Positions 29,062 to 29,888 of a DNA stretch of 29,888 nucleotides are shown piece by piece; position 1 is the first letter of the stretch, and each line of letters opens with the position of its first letter. The translations under genes were made by a program, and so were the position numbers. Origin of the DNA: a virus; IMG/VR virus record IMGVR_UViG_3300028388_001448, positions 1 through 29,888 of that record; one strand, 5' to 3'. The notes beneath the pieces are model-generated. The model was not told where the DNA came from, did no database searches, and was given only the letters and a program-made list of their open reading frames with translations.

Positions 29062-29888
29062 GTTGTTTCCTCAATACAAATATGCCTAAGCCGTTCCAGT
29101 AATCGTTGGGATCTTCGCCTTTTGTAATTATTTCTTTTTCTAATTGAACTGTGTAGGCTTTTTGCTTTATATGATCTCTAGTAGCCGATTGTATTTGAGG
29201 CCAGTTCCAGTCATCTACAATTAGTATTACAGTTTCTTCAAATTTTTCACAGAATCTATCTAAAAAATTCTTTGTACTTTCGTATGTGTGATCGCCATCG
29301 TAAAAAACTACATTAGCACTATGCGGTAACTTATCAACATCTACACTTTCAACACTTTGATTATATCCTGTAACTTTATTCACCCCCTGTATTTTTTGTA
29401 GATTAGCAGTGAATATTTTTAATGGATTACCGTCGGGTGCATTCCAGCCGTCGACTTCTCGCATGGGCTTAATATCATTGGTGTGCCAGCTATCTATTGT
29501 AATAGCTTGAATGTTATTTCCTTCTAGTGCGCTACAAAAGGTTGCGCCGTGCCAACTTCCTACTTCGAGATATCTAATATCTTTAGTATTACAAATATTA
29601 TTTAAAAGGTGTTTAACTTTGTGACTAGTAAGTCCATCAATCTCTAATGTGATTGAAGTGCAATTACTTTGGTTGTTTAAACTAGCTTCTAATGAAGAAT
29701 TTACAGCATTTACAAAACGATTTTTTGTTTTAGCGTTGACAACATCTTCACAATAATGACATTTCCAACAATCAAACTTACAGTTTTTGATTTTTTGACG
29801 CCAAGCGTTGATAGGTTTATTTTCTAAATCGCCTAGCTGTATGTACGGGTTAAATTCATCAAACAATATTTCTTCTCCAGCAGCAAAT
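29045..29888 (-). CDS. SAM-dependent methyltransferase with SPASM-like Cys-rich leader, 5' end outside window
   Basis: The frame is open to the right edge, so the start is outside the window. The first in-frame TTG at 29866 has no ribosome site and is probably internal. The visible 281 codons begin with EEILFDEFNPYIQLGDL, then INAW, and a Cys cluster C-x3-C-x2-C-x2-C (NCKFDCWKCHYCED, 29747-29788). This is reminiscent of the C-terminal part of radical-SAM/SPASM proteins. A class I methyltransferase follows: motif I EVGSWHGATF, acidic strand TIDSWH and VFYDGDHTYES, with VILIVDDWNW later, which fits the Methyltransf_24 type. It is coupled to the fourth oxygenase and the halogenase. What it methylates is unknown. 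A fusion of a radical SAM enzyme with a methyltransferase is the simplest reading but cannot be confirmed here. Confidence 0.8.
   Translation of the reverse strand, partial: FAAGEEILFDEFNPYIQLGDLENKPINAWRQKIKNCKFDCWKCHYCEDVVNAKTKNRFVNAVNSSLEASLNNQSNCTSITLEIDGLTSHKVKHLLNNICNTKDIRYLEVGSWHGATFCSALEGNNIQAITIDSWHTNDIKPMREVDGWNAPDGNPLKIFTANLQKIQGVNKVTGYNQSVESVDVDKLPHSANVVFYDGDHTYESTKNFLDRFCEKFEETVILIVDDWNWPQIQSATRDHIKQKAYTVQLEKEIITKGEDPNDYWNGLGIFVLRKQREHIT

Noticed and set aside
1-29888. tRNA genes, CRISPR arrays, insertion sequences and integration sites
   Set aside because: No cloverleaf, spaced direct repeats, transposase or integrase was seen. Intergenic gaps are nearly all under 120 bp.

Overview
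The window is a piece of a large tailed-phage genome, about 30 kb and moderately AT-rich. It belongs to the T4-like myovirus assemblage, and the cyanophage/pelagiphage-type marine members are the closest in style. The evidence is a set of recognisable T4 morphogenesis proteins: large and small terminase (gp17, gp16), head-completion nuclease gp4, neck proteins gp13 and gp14, tail completion protein gp15, sheath gp18, tube gp19 and a gp48/gp54-like tube initiator. T4-type late -10 octamers (GATAAATA and variants) lie upstream of many genes. No photosynthesis genes, tRNAs, IS elements or CRISPR arrays are seen, so the host cannot be named from this window.

Layout. Positions 1-12431 are almost all minus strand. 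Reading right to left they hold gp13, a P-loop nucleotide kinase, gp18, gp19, the gp48/54-like protein, a small conserved protein, gp4, gp16, three uncharacterised proteins (one with a T4-style capsid-targeting N-terminus), gp17, and a partial conserved protein that runs off the left edge. One small HNH-like zinc protein sits on the plus strand between gp18 and the kinase. Positions 12470-16983 are a plus-strand block: gp14, gp15, a Nudix hydrolase, a small helical protein and two 2OG-Fe(II) oxygenase-like proteins. Positions 16980-25578 return to the minus strand with two tail-fibre/adhesin genes (900 and 1672 aa), a small probable virion protein and another 2OG-Fe(II) oxygenase. One plus-strand gene of unknown function follows (25606-26325). 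A final minus-strand run to the right edge holds a J-domain protein, an unknown protein, a flavin-dependent tryptophan-halogenase-like enzyme, a fourth 2OG-Fe(II) oxygenase and a SAM methyltransferase whose N-terminal part lies outside the window.

How it fits together. The left two thirds build and fill the virion: packaging motor, neck, contractile tail and fibres. The right third is accessory. It combines a halogenase, several 2OG-Fe(II) oxygenases, a methyltransferase with a cysteine-rich SPASM-like leader and a J-domain protein. That resembles a small tailoring cassette, which is unusual beside virion genes and is probably expressed late.

The most striking regulatory feature is a class of late promoters whose octamer ends exactly 5 nt before the ATG. 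By T4 spacing these would make leaderless or nearly leaderless mRNAs. Other genes have the same octamer followed by a 20-35 nt leader with a Shine-Dalgarno site. Two promoter pairs are head to head with octamers touching or one base apart, so the two directions should compete. A single perfect sigma70 promoter (TTGACA, 17 bp, TATAAT) stands in front of the kinase, suggesting early expression inside a late region. No stretch longer than 300 bases lacks a gene.
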